Of a stretch of DNA of 64,000 nt, positions 15,158-25,026 are shown in pieces; within the stretch, counting starts at the first letter, position 1, and every line of letters starts with the position of its first letter. Made by a program: the position numbers and the translations under genes. The notes under the pieces were generated by a model. That model saw only the letters and a list, made by a program, of their open reading frames with translations. It was not told the DNA's origin and did no database searches. Origin of the DNA: Acidobacteriota bacterium (GTDB lineage Bacteria; Acidobacteriota; Blastocatellia; Pyrinomonadales; Pyrinomonadaceae); assembly GCA_020199775.1 (NCBI GenBank), contig JAIVJZ010000047.1, positions 1 to 64,000 on the forward strand, read 5' to 3'.

Positions 15158-16156
15158 TTACTGTTCGATTTTCAAGGCACTCACGTCTATCTGATAAATG
15201 TCGCCCAGACCGTTACGCGGCCTCCGTAGCTTTCTTTCCAGCTCCCGGTAACTTAACGGTTTTGCGTGTTGCTCAACCGCAACTACCCTTGTGCTCGTCC
15301 AGAAAAAATACTTCCCGCCGGGCGCTATCATAGGTGAGAGTTCGTTGCCGGCGGAGTTAACCTGATCACCCAAGTTGACGGGTTTCGACCACACGCCCTC
15401 CCGTTGATAGCTGATGTAGAGATCGAAGCCTCCAAGCCCATCGGCGCGCCCGCCGCCCATGAAAATGATGAAGCGTTCATCCGGCGAGACGAAAGGTTCG
15501 AATTCATTAAATTGGGTGTTGATGGTCTCGCCGAGATTCTCAGGCTCAGCATACTTCCCGTCTACGAGGCGGGAGCGGTAGATATCGGTACGCCCTTTGC
15601 CGCCCGCGCGGTCGGAGCCGAAGTAGATAGTCCCATCGCGTGTCAACGTCGGATACCACTCGTTGCCGTCGCTGTTGACGGGTGCTCCAAGGCTCTTCGG
15701 TTCGCCCCAGCCGTTGGTCGTCTTCTCCATCACCCATATATCCAGGTCTCGTTTCGCCTTACCGGGAACCGGACGGTTGGAGATGAAATAGAGTTTGGAG
15801 CCATCGGCCGTAATGAAGGGGTCGGCGTCGCTATACTGGCCGGAAAACGGCGCGACTTCGGGCGCGCTCCATCTTCCCGCGTTGAAGCGTGAGACGACGA
15901 TCGTCCAGAAGTTGAAGTCGGGTGTGCTCTTCAGGAAATAGAGCGTCCGGCCGTCGGGGGTGAACGCCGGGTGAGAGTCGTAGTCGCCGGTGGAGATGAC
16001 GCCTTCGGCAAAGAGCGTCGCCATCCTCAACGGTTTGTCAGAAGCATACGGGTGAGTGTCTCGGCCCATCTGCCGTGTGATCGCAGCACGCTCAAAACAC
16101 AGGAGGCCGCAACATAAAGCCATCAGCGATGCTGCCAGAAGACGAAACCTGTTCAT
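15158..16156 (-). CDS. PD40 (TolB-like) beta-propeller protein, exported
   Basis: This 332-residue protein has an N-terminal signal sequence (RLLAASLMALCCGLLCF) and about five PD40 blades. Examples are the motifs HPAFTPDGRTLYF, DPFITADGSKLYFISN, YPTLTRDGTIYFGSDR, EPFVSPDERFIIFMG and SPMIAPGGKYFFWTS. Such repeats build periplasmic beta-propellers like the C-terminal domain of TolB. The protein has no attached peptidase or OmpA domain, so its role is unknown; binding of a peptide or envelope component is likely. It is transcribed away from the biosynthetic cluster and is separated from it by about 1 kb. Confidence 0.75.
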   Translation of the reverse strand: MNRFRLLAASLMALCCGLLCFERAAITRQMGRDTHPYASDKPLRMATLFAEGVISTGDYDSHPAFTPDGRTLYFLKSTPDFNFWTIVVSRFNAGRWSAPEVAPFSGQYSDADPFITADGSKLYFISNRPVPGKAKRDLDIWVMEKTTNGWGEPKSLGAPVNSDGNEWYPTLTRDGTIYFGSDRAGGKGRTDIYRSRLVDGKYAEPENLGETINTQFNEFEPFVSPDERFIIFMGGGRADGLGGFDLYISYQREGVWSKPVNLGDQVNSAGNELSPMIAPGGKYFFWTSTRVVAVEQHAKPLSYRELERKLRRPRNGLGDIYQIDVSALKIEQ

Positions 16157-16357
16157 ATAAACTCCCTCCGTGAGAGTGAGGTGTGCGGCCGATTTCTTGA
16201 GGGGTCAGGCCGGGGCACCGGAAAATTTTATCGCGAAAGACGTGCGACGAAATGTGAACTCGCCTCAGCCTTACGAATACTGGCAGAAAACGTGAATCAA
16301 GCTTCGGAGGCCGATTATGTCCGGTTGAGTGGCATCCAGACCCGACGCCCTCTGCGC

Positions 16358-16385
16358 TTGACAGCGTTACCGTTGGATGTATAAT
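16358..16385 (+). promoter_or_regulatory. Consensus sigma70-type promoter
   Basis: TTGACA (16358-16363), a 16-bp spacer and TATAAT (16380-16385) match both consensus hexamers exactly. It points toward the NRPS operon, whose preferred start is at 17152. No supported gene lies between, so the transcript would have a leader of about 760 nt. Confidence 0.55.
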
Positions 16386-17151
16386 CCCGCTCTACAATCT
16401 ACTCCCGTGGCGGGTCGCTTTCATCATCGACATTAGTTGCGACCTGTTTGATTAATTACCCCCAAATATAGCAAACTAGGAGTCCGGCCCTAAAGAATTT
16501 TAATAACCCGGCAGAAGTGTCGACTCTATTAATCGCTGGACGTGTAGCACGAGCGTTGGAATTATATTACCTCAACGATAAGTTTTTATCGCATTTTGCT
16601 TGGGCTGAATTTGCCTGCGGCTTTGGCAATGGACGTGGAAACCACTTGGGTGAAATGATCTAAGGAAGTCTTGAAGGGATTCCGGTGTGGTCTTCACACG
16701 TTAGTGAATATATACGGAGGTATTTCACCTACCTTCTGGCCGCGACCCTTGCTCCATTTCTCGTAAAAATTTTAAATATTCTGGGACTTGAAAACGATGA
16801 GGCCCTAATAGCAGGGCACCCGCTTGCCGGTGTGAAAGAGTGGAAACACACTCCGGCAGCATTCGCGCGATAACCGGCGCAGGGTCTCCTTAGCTTGGGG
16901 GTGTCCGCGTGTCTGGGTGTTCTTTGTGGCGTGCGGAGTCGTCGTCGTCGCGGACGCACCTGCTTAAGCGGTCGCGCTCATTCCGGCGGCATTCGTGCGT
17001 GTCGGTTTTGGCGAGCCAAAACCTTATGACCGTTTGCCCGATAGGGAGAAGTTCGCCCTTCGACCCAAGGTCTCTCCCTACAAAGCACCCTGAGCCCGCC
17101 GCCAAAGTCCCGCCAGTGTTGGGGTCTCTGGCAAACTCGGCGGGAACTCTT
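16386..17151 (+). other. Long leader / intergenic region before NRPS operon
   Basis: No supported gene. A 62-codon frame at 16685-16873 (GTG start; hydrophobic middle YLLAATLAPFLVKILNILGL) is the only one with a possible ribosome-binding site, but it matches no family known to me. The NRPS frame is open back to 16909, but the codons before 17152 show no adenylation-domain homology. Confidence 0.35.
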
Positions 17152-20100
17152 ATGACGATAAACGAAAGTAGCACCAGGACAGAGTATCCCCATACGGTGG
17201 AACTGTCGGTGCCCGCGCCGGCAGAGACTCGACGACTGGTAGAGAGGTGGAACGACACCGCTGTCGCGTACCCCCAAGCCCAGTGCCTCCACCGACTGTT
17301 CGAAGATCAGGTCGCACGTACGCCAGACGCAATAGCTCTAACCTTCGAGGGCTGTCATCTCACCTATCGGGAATTAAACGAGCGCGCCAACCGGCTGGCA
17401 CACTATCTGGTTCGTGCGGGAGTCGCGCCGGATAGCATTGTTCCCATCTGTATTGAGCGTTCAATCGAGATGGTCGTCGGTCTCTACGGTATTCTCAAGG
17501 CCGGCGCCGCCTACCTGCCTCTTGACCCTGCGTATCCCACGGAGAGGCTCGCCTTCATGCTGGATGATTGCCGCTCAACCGTGCTGCTCACCGAGCGACG
17601 CCTGCTCGAAAGCATGCCGGCGCACGAGGCGCGCGTTATCTGCCTGGACGCCGACTGGCCTGAAATCGAGATGGAGGCAGAAGATAACCTTTCGGTCGAT
17701 GTCGCTGCGGACAACTTAGCCTATGTCATCTACACCTCTGGCTCGACGGGCAAGCCGAAAGGTGCGATGAACACGCACGCGGCGATCTGCAACCGCTTAC
17801 TCTGGATGCAGGACGCTTACAGGCTCGACGCGACCGACTGCGTGCTGCAAAAAACGCCTTTCAGCTTCGACGTGTCGGTGTGGGAATTCTTCTGGCCGCT
17901 ACTGACCGGGGCGCGGCTCGTGGTAGCGCGACCGCTCGGCCACCACGACAACACATACTTGGCCGACGTGATCGTCGCCGAACGCGTCACGACAATCCAC
18001 TTTGTGCCGCCGATGCTGCAAGTCTTCCTTGAAGAGCCGGAGCTAAAGAAGAAGTGCGCTTCGCTGCGTCGCGTCATCTGCAGCGGCGAGGCACTGCCTT
18101 ACGACCTCCAGAGACGCTTCTTCAGTCACCTCGACGCGGAACTGCATAACTTGTATGGGCCAACCGAGGCGGCCGTTGACGTTACCTTCTGGCAGTGCGA
18201 GCGTGATGGCGATTTGCGCGTCGTGCCCATCGGGCGGCCCATCGCAAACACTCATATTTACCTGCTCGACGAGCGGCTGGAGCCGGTGCAGGTCGGCGTT
18301 GTGGGTGAGTTGCACATCGGCGGGGTATGTCTGGCGCGCGGCTACCCCAACCGCATGGAACTGACGGCCGAGCGTTTCATCCCTGATCCACTTTCGCGCG
18401 ATCCCGGAGGTCGGCTCTACAAGACGGGCGACTTGGCGCGCTACCTGCCGGATGGGGCCATCGAGTACATGGGACGGATCGACCATCAAGTCAAGATGTC
18501 GGGCGTCCGCATCGAGTTGGGGGAGATTGAGGCGGCCATCGTCGAGCACACGTCGATCCGCGAGGCTGTCGTCCTCTCCAGAGAAGACGCGCCGGGGAAC
18601 AAGCGGCTGGTCGCTTATCTCGTGTCAACCAGTGCGATGCCGCCCGACACCGAACTCCGCGCCTTCCTGTTAGAGCGACTTCCACACTACATGGTGCCGT
18701 CAGCTTACATCTGGATGGAGAAGTGGCCGCTCACGTCGAGCGGCAAAGTTGATCGCCTGCGTCTGCCCGCCCCGGTTGGCGGGGCGCGCGACGAGCGGCC
18801 ACTTATCATGCCGCGCACGCCTGTCGAGGAGTTGATCGCCGGGCACTGGTGTGAGTTGATGCTGCTGCCGGAGGTCGGCGTTGACGACAACTTCTTCGAC
18901 CTCGGCGGCCATTCGTTGCTGGCGTCGATGCTCATCGCGCGCCTGCGTCGCGAGTTGAGAGCGGACTTGAATGTGCCTGATGTCTTCGAGTCGCCCACGG
19001 TCGCACAGCTCGCCGCCAAGGTCGAAGCGCGTCGTCGGAACGGATGGCAGGCGAGCGCCGCCGAGCCGATAGAAAGGCGGGCGCGAGAGGGGCCGCAGAA
19101 GCTCTCTTACGCTCAACAGCGTCTCTGGTTTCTACACCAGTTGAAGCCCGACAGCGCCTTCTACAATCTCCCGCTGGTGTTTCGGCTACGTGGGCCGCTT
19201 AACCTCACGGCGTTAGAAGCGAGCCTCGGCGAGATCAGCAGGCGGCACGAGATGCTGCGCGCGAGATTCATCAAGGTAGACGGCGAGCCGAGATATGTCG
19301 TGAAAGAGTCGTCGCCCGTGCACGTCGCACTGGTGGATGTGAGCATGGCCGAAGAGGGCGAGCGCGAGATGCGTGCACAGTGGAGGGTGAGCGATGCCGT
19401 GCGTGCGCCCTTCGACTTGGCGAACAATCCGCCGTGGCGCTCCGTCGTCGTGCGCCTCGGCGCGGAGGAGAACATCCTGTGTGTGGTGATGCACCACATC
19501 ATCAGCGATGGTTGGTCGATGGATGTCTTCACACGCGAGTTGTCGGCGCTCTATGCAGACTATGCGGCGGGGCGCGAGCCGTCGCTCGCGGAGTTGCCCA
19601 TCCAATATGCGGATTATGCCGCGTGGCAACGTCACCGGTTATCGCAAGGCGCAGAAGACGCGCACCTGAGTTACTGGCGCGAGCAACTTGTGGATGGCCG
19701 GACAGTTCTGCGTATACCTTCAGACCGTCCCCGCCCGGCAGTAGAGAGCTACGAGGGACGCACCCATCGCGCGACGCTTTCTGCGCCCCTCACGCAATCC
19801 CTCAGAGCCTTAAGCCGGCGTGAATCGAGCACGCTCTACATGGCTCTGTTGGCGGCTTTCAACGTGCTGCTCCATCGCTACACCGGAGAGACGGACATCA
19901 GCGTCGGCACCCCACTGGCCGGGCGCGACCGCACAGAGATAGAAAGTCTCATCGGCTTCTTCGTCAACACGGTCGTCATACGGACGCGCATCTCCGGCCG
20001 AATGAGTTTCCGTGACCTGCTCAGACGAGTGCGTGAGACGACGCTGGCTGCCTACGCGCATCAGGAGCTTCCGTTCGAGAGGATCGTCGAGGAGCTTGAG

Positions 20101-23100
20101 GTGGAGCGCAGCCTGAGCCACGCTCCGCTGTTTCAAGTGGTGTTCGCCTTCAACAACGCTCCGCGTCGCGCACCGGAATTGACCGGCCTTGAGGGGGAGT
20201 TGCTGGAGACCGATACGGCGACCGCCAAGTTTGATCTGGCGTTGCTCGTCGAGGACGCTGGGGCGGAGCTGAAGGTGGCTATCGAGTACAGCACGCAGCT
20301 CTTCGACCCCGCGACTATCGAGTGTCTGACCGGGCACTTGGAGATGCTGCTCGCGGGTATCGTCGCAGACCCCGACCGCCACCTCTCGACCCTGCCGCTG
20401 TTGACCGACGCCGAGAGTGATCGCCTGATCTCGCAGTGGAACGACACGCGGAGGGAGTTCTTGCCGCGCGTCGCGTGCATACACGAACTGTTGGAAAAGC
20501 AGGCTGAACTAAGGCCGGATGCGTGCGCGGTGGCCTCCGGCAATGAGCGACTCACTTACTCGGAGTTGAACGCACGCGCTAACCGTTTGGCGCGGCGTCT
20601 GAGTGCTCTGGGCGTCGGCTCCGAGACGCCCGTGGCGGTCTGCGCCGGGCGTTCGGCGCGAATGGTCGTCGGCGCGCTCGGCGTCCTCAAGGCTGGCGGG
20701 GCCTACGTGCCGCTCGACCCGCAGTACCCGCGCGAGCGCCTGCGCCTAATGCTTGAAGAGACGGGCGCGCCGGTGCTGCTCACGGAGCATAGTCTGATCG
20801 ACCGTCTCCCGCATTGTCGCGCTCAGGTGCTCTACTTGGACGAAGATGCCGAGTCGGCCGACGCCCGGGATGAAGACAACCCATGCTATCCCGTGTGGCC
20901 CCAGAACCTCGCTTACATCATCTACACCTCTGGCTCGACGGGGCGGCCAAAGGGCGTCGCCGTGCAGCACGGCGGGCTGGTCAACCTCGCCCACTGGCAT
21001 CGGGAGACCTACGGGGTGGATGAGCGGACGCGCGCGTCGCAAGTCGCCGGCTACTCCTTCGACGCCTCGGTCTGGGAAGTGTGGCCATACCTGGCGGCCG
21101 GGGCCAGCGTGAGCATGGTTGACGACGAGACCCTGCGCTCTCCTGCGCAACTCTGGCGTTGGGTTAAGAGTGAAGGCATCACGCACTGCTTTGTTCCGAC
21201 GCCGCTGGCCGAATCGATGCTCCAGAACTACGAGCACGAGGCGGGCGTGGAGGATTCGACCTCCGACGCGTTGCGCTATCTGTTCACGGGAGGCGACAAG
21301 TTACACCAGTTTCTCGCGGACGACATGCCTTTCCGCCTCGTCAACGTTTACGGGCCGTCGGAGAACACGGTCGCGAGTACCGTGGCGGATGTCGGGAGCG
21401 CACCACGCCCAGACGCCTCCCCGCATATCGGCCGCCCCATCGCCAACACGCGGGTTTACATCCTCGACGAGCACCTGCGCCCGGTTCCCGTCGGCGTGCC
21501 GGGCGAGTTGTACGTCGCGGGCTGCGGGCTGGCGCGCGGTTATCTCAATCATCCCGCGCTGACGGCCGAAAGATTCATCCCTGATCCGTTCAGCGGTCAG
21601 GAAGACTTAAAGGTGCAAGCAGAAATGAGCGAAGCAATGAAGGATACGTCCGGTCTTTCCGCCGAAGAGCGCGCTGCGCTCGCCATGCAACTCAAGAGGA
21701 AGGGCGACACCTCAGCGGCGCGCGAATTCATCGCACGGCGCGGCGAGTCGGGGCCGGCCCCGCTCTCGTTCGCGCAGCAGCGTCTCTGGTTCCTCAACGT
21801 CATGGAACCCAACAGCCCCTACATCATCTGGACTAACTTCCACCTCAAAGGACGGCTCGACGCGCCGGCTCTAGAGCGAACGCTCAACGAGATCGTGCGC
21901 CGCCATGAGTCGCTGCGCACGACCTTCAGCGCCAACGAGGGTCAGCCCGTGCAACTCGTCACGCCGCACCTCACGCTCGGCGTTCCCATCCACGACCTGA
22001 GCGACTTGGACGAGGGGGCGCGCTCTTCAGAGGTCGAGCAGCATAAGCAGGAAATGCAACGCCCCTTCGACCTCGCTCGCGGCCCACTGTTTCGCGCCCG
22101 CCTGCTTCGCCTCGACGCGGACGAGCACATCCTATTGCTCGCCATGCACCACATCGTCACCGATGGCTGGTCGATCGGCATCATGCTCCGCGAGATGACC
22201 ACGCTCTATGAAGCGTTTACCGCGGGACGCGCGCCCGCGTTACCGCAACTCTCGATCCAGTACAGGGATTTCGCCGCATGGCAGCGCGAATGGCTGAGCG
22301 GTGCGGAACTTGAGCGGCAACTCGCTTACTGGAGGGAAAACCTGCGGGGCGCGCCGCCCGCGCTCGAACTGCCGACCGACCGGCCGCGTCCGCCCGTCCA
22401 GTCTTACCGTGGCGAGACGCTGGAACGCGAGATCGGGAAGAAGTTAACCGGCGCGCTGAAAGAGTTGAGCCGCGCCCGTGGCGTGACGCTCTACATGACG
22501 CTGCTGGCCGCCTTCAAGACGCTGCTCTATCGCTACACGGGACAGCATGACATCGTCGTCGGCACACCCATTGCCAACCGCAACCGGATGGAGATCGAGA
22601 ATCTCATTGGGTTCTTCGTCAACACGCTCGTCCTACGCACGAGCCTGTCGCCCGCTCACACCTTCTCCGAACTGTTGACACGCGTCCGCGACGTGACGCT
22701 CAGAGCCTTCGCACACCAAGACTTGCCGTTCGAGAAATTGGTCGAGGAGTTGCAGCCAGAGCGCGACATGAGCCGCACCCCGCTCTTCCAAGTGATGTTC
22801 TCATTGCAGAACGAGCCGCTGCCGCCGCTCAGGCTCGGCGGAGTGACGATGCGACTCTTGGACGACGAAATGAAGACCGCGCAGTTCGATCTAACGCTAG
22901 ACCTCATAGAGCGCGACGAGGGCATCCTCTCCAGCCTCGAATTCAACACAGACCTGTTCGACCGGGAGACGGCCGAGCGCATGTTCGGCCACTACCTCCG
23001 ACTGCTCGAAGAGATCGTGACCAACCCCGACCGGCATCTGCTCGAACTGCCCTTCCTCACGGATGAGGAGCAGCACCGGGTGATCGTCGAGTGGAACGAT

Positions 23101-25026
23101 ACCGCACGCGAATACCCGCGCGACAGGTGCGTCCACGAGTTGTTCGAGGAACAGGTCACGCGGAGGCCGGAAGCGGTCGCGCTCATCGTGGGCGGCGAGC
23201 GTTTGACTTACGCCGAGTTGAACGCGCGAGCCAACCAACTCGCGCATTACCTGCGGCGCGCGGGCTTGCGGCCGGAGTCACGCGCGGGCCTGGTTCTCGA
23301 ACGCAACGCGGAAGCGGCGGTCGCGCTCCTGGGCGTGCTCAAGGCCGGGGGCGCTTACGTCGCCTTCGACCCGTCTTACCCGGCGGAGCGCGTTCGCCAG
23401 ATGCTAGAAGATGCAGGAGCCTCGATTCTTCTCACGACGCGACGGCTTGCCGACGGCCTGACGGGGCGCGGCGCGAAGGTCGTCTGCCTCGATGCAGAGC
23501 GGTCGCACATCTCCGCCGAGAGCGCGGAGAATCCCGCGCACGTTGCACACGCCGACAACCTCGCTTACCTCGTCTACACGTCTGGGACGACGGGGCGGCC
23601 CAAGGGCATCCTCATCCAGCACCGCTCGCTCGCCAATGCCATCTACGCCTTCATCACGCACCACCGCGTGTCGGAGCGCGACCGCATTCTCCAGTTCGCC
23701 TCGCTGAGCTTCGACGTGGCAACCGAAGAGTTCTTCGCCGCGTGGCTGAGTGGCGCGCGGCTCGTGATGCGGCCTGAGTCGGCCGTCGTCGCGCCTGAGC
23801 AGTTCGTGCGATTTCTGGAGGAAGAGGGAGTGACGCTCGTGAATCTGCCGGCGTCGTTTTGGGCCGAGTGGGCGACCGCCATAACCGAGCGGGGTTGCAA
23901 GATGCCGGCGCAGTTGCGCCGCGTCGTGGTGGGCAACGAGAAGACGCTGCCGGAGTCGCTGGCGAAATGGCAGTGTGGCGTCGGCCATCTCGTGACGTGG
24001 AGCAACGCCTACGGGCCGTCGGAGACAACCATCACGGCGAGCAACTACGAGCCGCAGAGGGGAGAAGGCAGGGAGGGGGCGAGCGCCGTTCCCATCGGGC
24101 GTCCCGTGATGAACGCGACGATGTACGTGCTCGATCAGGCACAGCAGTTGGTACCGGTCGGAGTGGCCGGAGAGTTGTGCATCGGCGGGGTGGGACTGGC
24201 GCGCGGCTACCACGGGCAGCCCGGACAGACCGCCGAACGCTTCACCCCGAATCGCTACGACGCGGCGGGCGGCGAGCGTATGTACCGCACCGGCGACCTC
24301 GCGCGCTACCTGCCCGACGGCAACATTGAGTTTCTGGGACGCGTGGACGAGCAGGTTAAAGTCCGTGGGTTCAGGATCGAATTGGGCGAGATCGAGACCG
24401 TGCTCAGCCAGCACGAGGGCGTGCGTGAAGCGGTGATCGTCGCCCGCCCCGATGAACGAGGCAACAACCGCCTCGTCGCCTACGTGGTCGAAAGCGCGGG
24501 GCGGACGGCGACGGCGGGCGAGTTGCGACACTACCTGAAGGAGACACTGCCGGAATACATGATCCCTTCGGCCTTCGTCACGCTCGACGCGCTGCCGCTG
24601 ACGCCCAATGGCAAAGTAGACCGGAAGCATTTGCCCGATGCCGACGGCTCGCGGCCGGAGCTGGAGGAAGTTTACGTCGCGCCACGCTCGGAGCTGGAAC
24701 GCGAAATCGCAAACGTGTGGCAAGAGGTGCTCAAGGTCGAGAAGGTCGGCGTTCACGACAACTTCTTCAATCTGGGGGGGCACTCGCTTTTAATCGTGCA
24801 GGTCAACAGCAGGCTGCATGAAATCCTTCGCGGCGATGTCTCGCTCATCGACATGTTCAAGTACCCGACCGTCAGCGCGTTGGCCGAATACCTGAGTCGG
24901 GAGTCGCCCACGCCGGCCGCCCGGGCCACGACCCAGACCCGGTTGGAGGCGACAGAGCGACAGAGGCAGATGAGGCAGCGGCAGCAGCAAGCCGCGCGGC
25001 GCAGAAAGGGAAGATCCCATGAGTAA
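17152..25026 (+). CDS. NRPS-A: A(Ser)-T-C-A(truncated)-C-A-T
   Basis: This 2624-residue peptide synthetase begins the assembly line. Adenylation domain 1 (about residues 45-540; YTSGSTGKPKG at 194) has the hand-read ten-residue code DVWHISLVDK, close to the classical Ser code. T1 has GGHS at 585-588. A C domain follows with MHHIISDG at 780-787. Adenylation domain 2 (YTSGSTGRPKG at 1258; code about DAWCFGVVAK, unassigned) ends abruptly near residue 1480, after AERFIPDPFSG. It lacks motifs A7-A10 and any T domain. The next residues (1492 on) resemble the start of a separate NRPS protein. A second C domain (MHHIVTDG at 1665), adenylation domain 3 (YTSGTTGRPKG at 2142; code about DVENVGAITK, unassigned, with an acidic Glu in the pocket) and T3 (Ser2545) follow. 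The start at 17152 was chosen because adenylation homology begins there. The stop overlaps the PKS start by 8 bp. Confidence 0.9.
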   Translation: MTINESSTRTEYPHTVELSVPAPAETRRLVERWNDTAVAYPQAQCLHRLFEDQVARTPDAIALTFEGCHLTYRELNERANRLAHYLVRAGVAPDSIVPICIERSIEMVVGLYGILKAGAAYLPLDPAYPTERLAFMLDDCRSTVLLTERRLLESMPAHEARVICLDADWPEIEMEAEDNLSVDVAADNLAYVIYTSGSTGKPKGAMNTHAAICNRLLWMQDAYRLDATDCVLQKTPFSFDVSVWEFFWPLLTGARLVVARPLGHHDNTYLADVIVAERVTTIHFVPPMLQVFLEEPELKKKCASLRRVICSGEALPYDLQRRFFSHLDAELHNLYGPTEAAVDVTFWQCERDGDLRVVPIGRPIANTHIYLLDERLEPVQVGVVGELHIGGVCLARGYPNRMELTAERFIPDPLSRDPGGRLYKTGDLARYLPDGAIEYMGRIDHQVKMSGVRIELGEIEAAIVEHTSIREAVVLSREDAPGNKRLVAYLVSTSAMPPDTELRAFLLERLPHYMVPSAYIWMEKWPLTSSGKVDRLRLPAPVGGARDERPLIMPRTPVEELIAGHWCELMLLPEVGVDDNFFDLGGHSLLASMLIARLRRELRADLNVPDVFESPTVAQLAAKVEARRRNGWQASAAEPIERRAREGPQKLSYAQQRLWFLHQLKPDSAFYNLPLVFRLRGPLNLTALEASLGEISRRHEMLRARFIKVDGEPRYVVKESSPVHVALVDVSMAEEGEREMRAQWRVSDAVRAPFDLANNPPWRSVVVRLGAEENILCVVMHHIISDGWSMDVFTRELSALYADYAAGREPSLAELPIQYADYAAWQRHRLSQGAEDAHLSYWREQLVDGRTVLRIPSDRPRPAVESYEGRTHRATLSAPLTQSLRALSRRESSTLYMALLAAFNVLLHRYTGETDISVGTPLAGRDRTEIESLIGFFVNTVVIRTRISGRMSFRDLLRRVRETTLAAYAHQELPFERIVEELEVERSLSHAPLFQVVFAFNNAPRRAPELTGLEGELLETDTATAKFDLALLVEDAGAELKVAIEYSTQLFDPATIECLTGHLEMLLAGIVADPDRHLSTLPLLTDAESDRLISQWNDTRREFLPRVACIHELLEKQAELRPDACAVASGNERLTYSELNARANRLARRLSALGVGSETPVAVCAGRSARMVVGALGVLKAGGAYVPLDPQYPRERLRLMLEETGAPVLLTEHSLIDRLPHCRAQVLYLDEDAESADARDEDNPCYPVWPQNLAYIIYTSGSTGRPKGVAVQHGGLVNLAHWHRETYGVDERTRASQVAGYSFDASVWEVWPYLAAGASVSMVDDETLRSPAQLWRWVKSEGITHCFVPTPLAESMLQNYEHEAGVEDSTSDALRYLFTGGDKLHQFLADDMPFRLVNVYGPSENTVASTVADVGSAPRPDASPHIGRPIANTRVYILDEHLRPVPVGVPGELYVAGCGLARGYLNHPALTAERFIPDPFSGQEDLKVQAEMSEAMKDTSGLSAEERAALAMQLKRKGDTSAAREFIARRGESGPAPLSFAQQRLWFLNVMEPNSPYIIWTNFHLKGRLDAPALERTLNEIVRRHESLRTTFSANEGQPVQLVTPHLTLGVPIHDLSDLDEGARSSEVEQHKQEMQRPFDLARGPLFRARLLRLDADEHILLLAMHHIVTDGWSIGIMLREMTTLYEAFTAGRAPALPQLSIQYRDFAAWQREWLSGAELERQLAYWRENLRGAPPALELPTDRPRPPVQSYRGETLEREIGKKLTGALKELSRARGVTLYMTLLAAFKTLLYRYTGQHDIVVGTPIANRNRMEIENLIGFFVNTLVLRTSLSPAHTFSELLTRVRDVTLRAFAHQDLPFEKLVEELQPERDMSRTPLFQVMFSLQNEPLPPLRLGGVTMRLLDDEMKTAQFDLTLDLIERDEGILSSLEFNTDLFDRETAERMFGHYLRLLEEIVTNPDRHLLELPFLTDEEQHRVIVEWNDTAREYPRDRCVHELFEEQVTRRPEAVALIVGGERLTYAELNARANQLAHYLRRAGLRPESRAGLVLERNAEAAVALLGVLKAGGAYVAFDPSYPAERVRQMLEDAGASILLTTRRLADGLTGRGAKVVCLDAERSHISAESAENPAHVAHADNLAYLVYTSGTTGRPKGILIQHRSLANAIYAFITHHRVSERDRILQFASLSFDVATEEFFAAWLSGARLVMRPESAVVAPEQFVRFLEEEGVTLVNLPASFWAEWATAITERGCKMPAQLRRVVVGNEKTLPESLAKWQCGVGHLVTWSNAYGPSETTITASNYEPQRGEGREGASAVPIGRPVMNATMYVLDQAQQLVPVGVAGELCIGGVGLARGYHGQPGQTAERFTPNRYDAAGGERMYRTGDLARYLPDGNIEFLGRVDEQVKVRGFRIELGEIETVLSQHEGVREAVIVARPDERGNNRLVAYVVESAGRTATAGELRHYLKETLPEYMIPSAFVTLDALPLTPNGKVDRKHLPDADGSRPELEEVYVAPRSELEREIANVWQEVLKVEKVGVHDNFFNLGGHSLLIVQVNSRLHEILRGDVSLIDMFKYPTVSALAEYLSRESPTPAARATTQTRLEATERQRQMRQRQQQAARRRKGRSHE

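Noticed and set aside
16181..16384. 67-codon frame upstream of the consensus promoter
   Set aside because: No domain signal and composition unlike a protein; not annotated.
16909..17151. N-terminal extension of NRPS-A
   Set aside because: The 81 extra codons show no NRPS homology; the ATG at 17152 sits just before the conserved C-A linker.
23404..24783. Long antisense frame (459 codons) opposite NRPS-A
   Set aside because: Lies entirely over adenylation domain 3 and T3; shadow of high-GC coding sequence.
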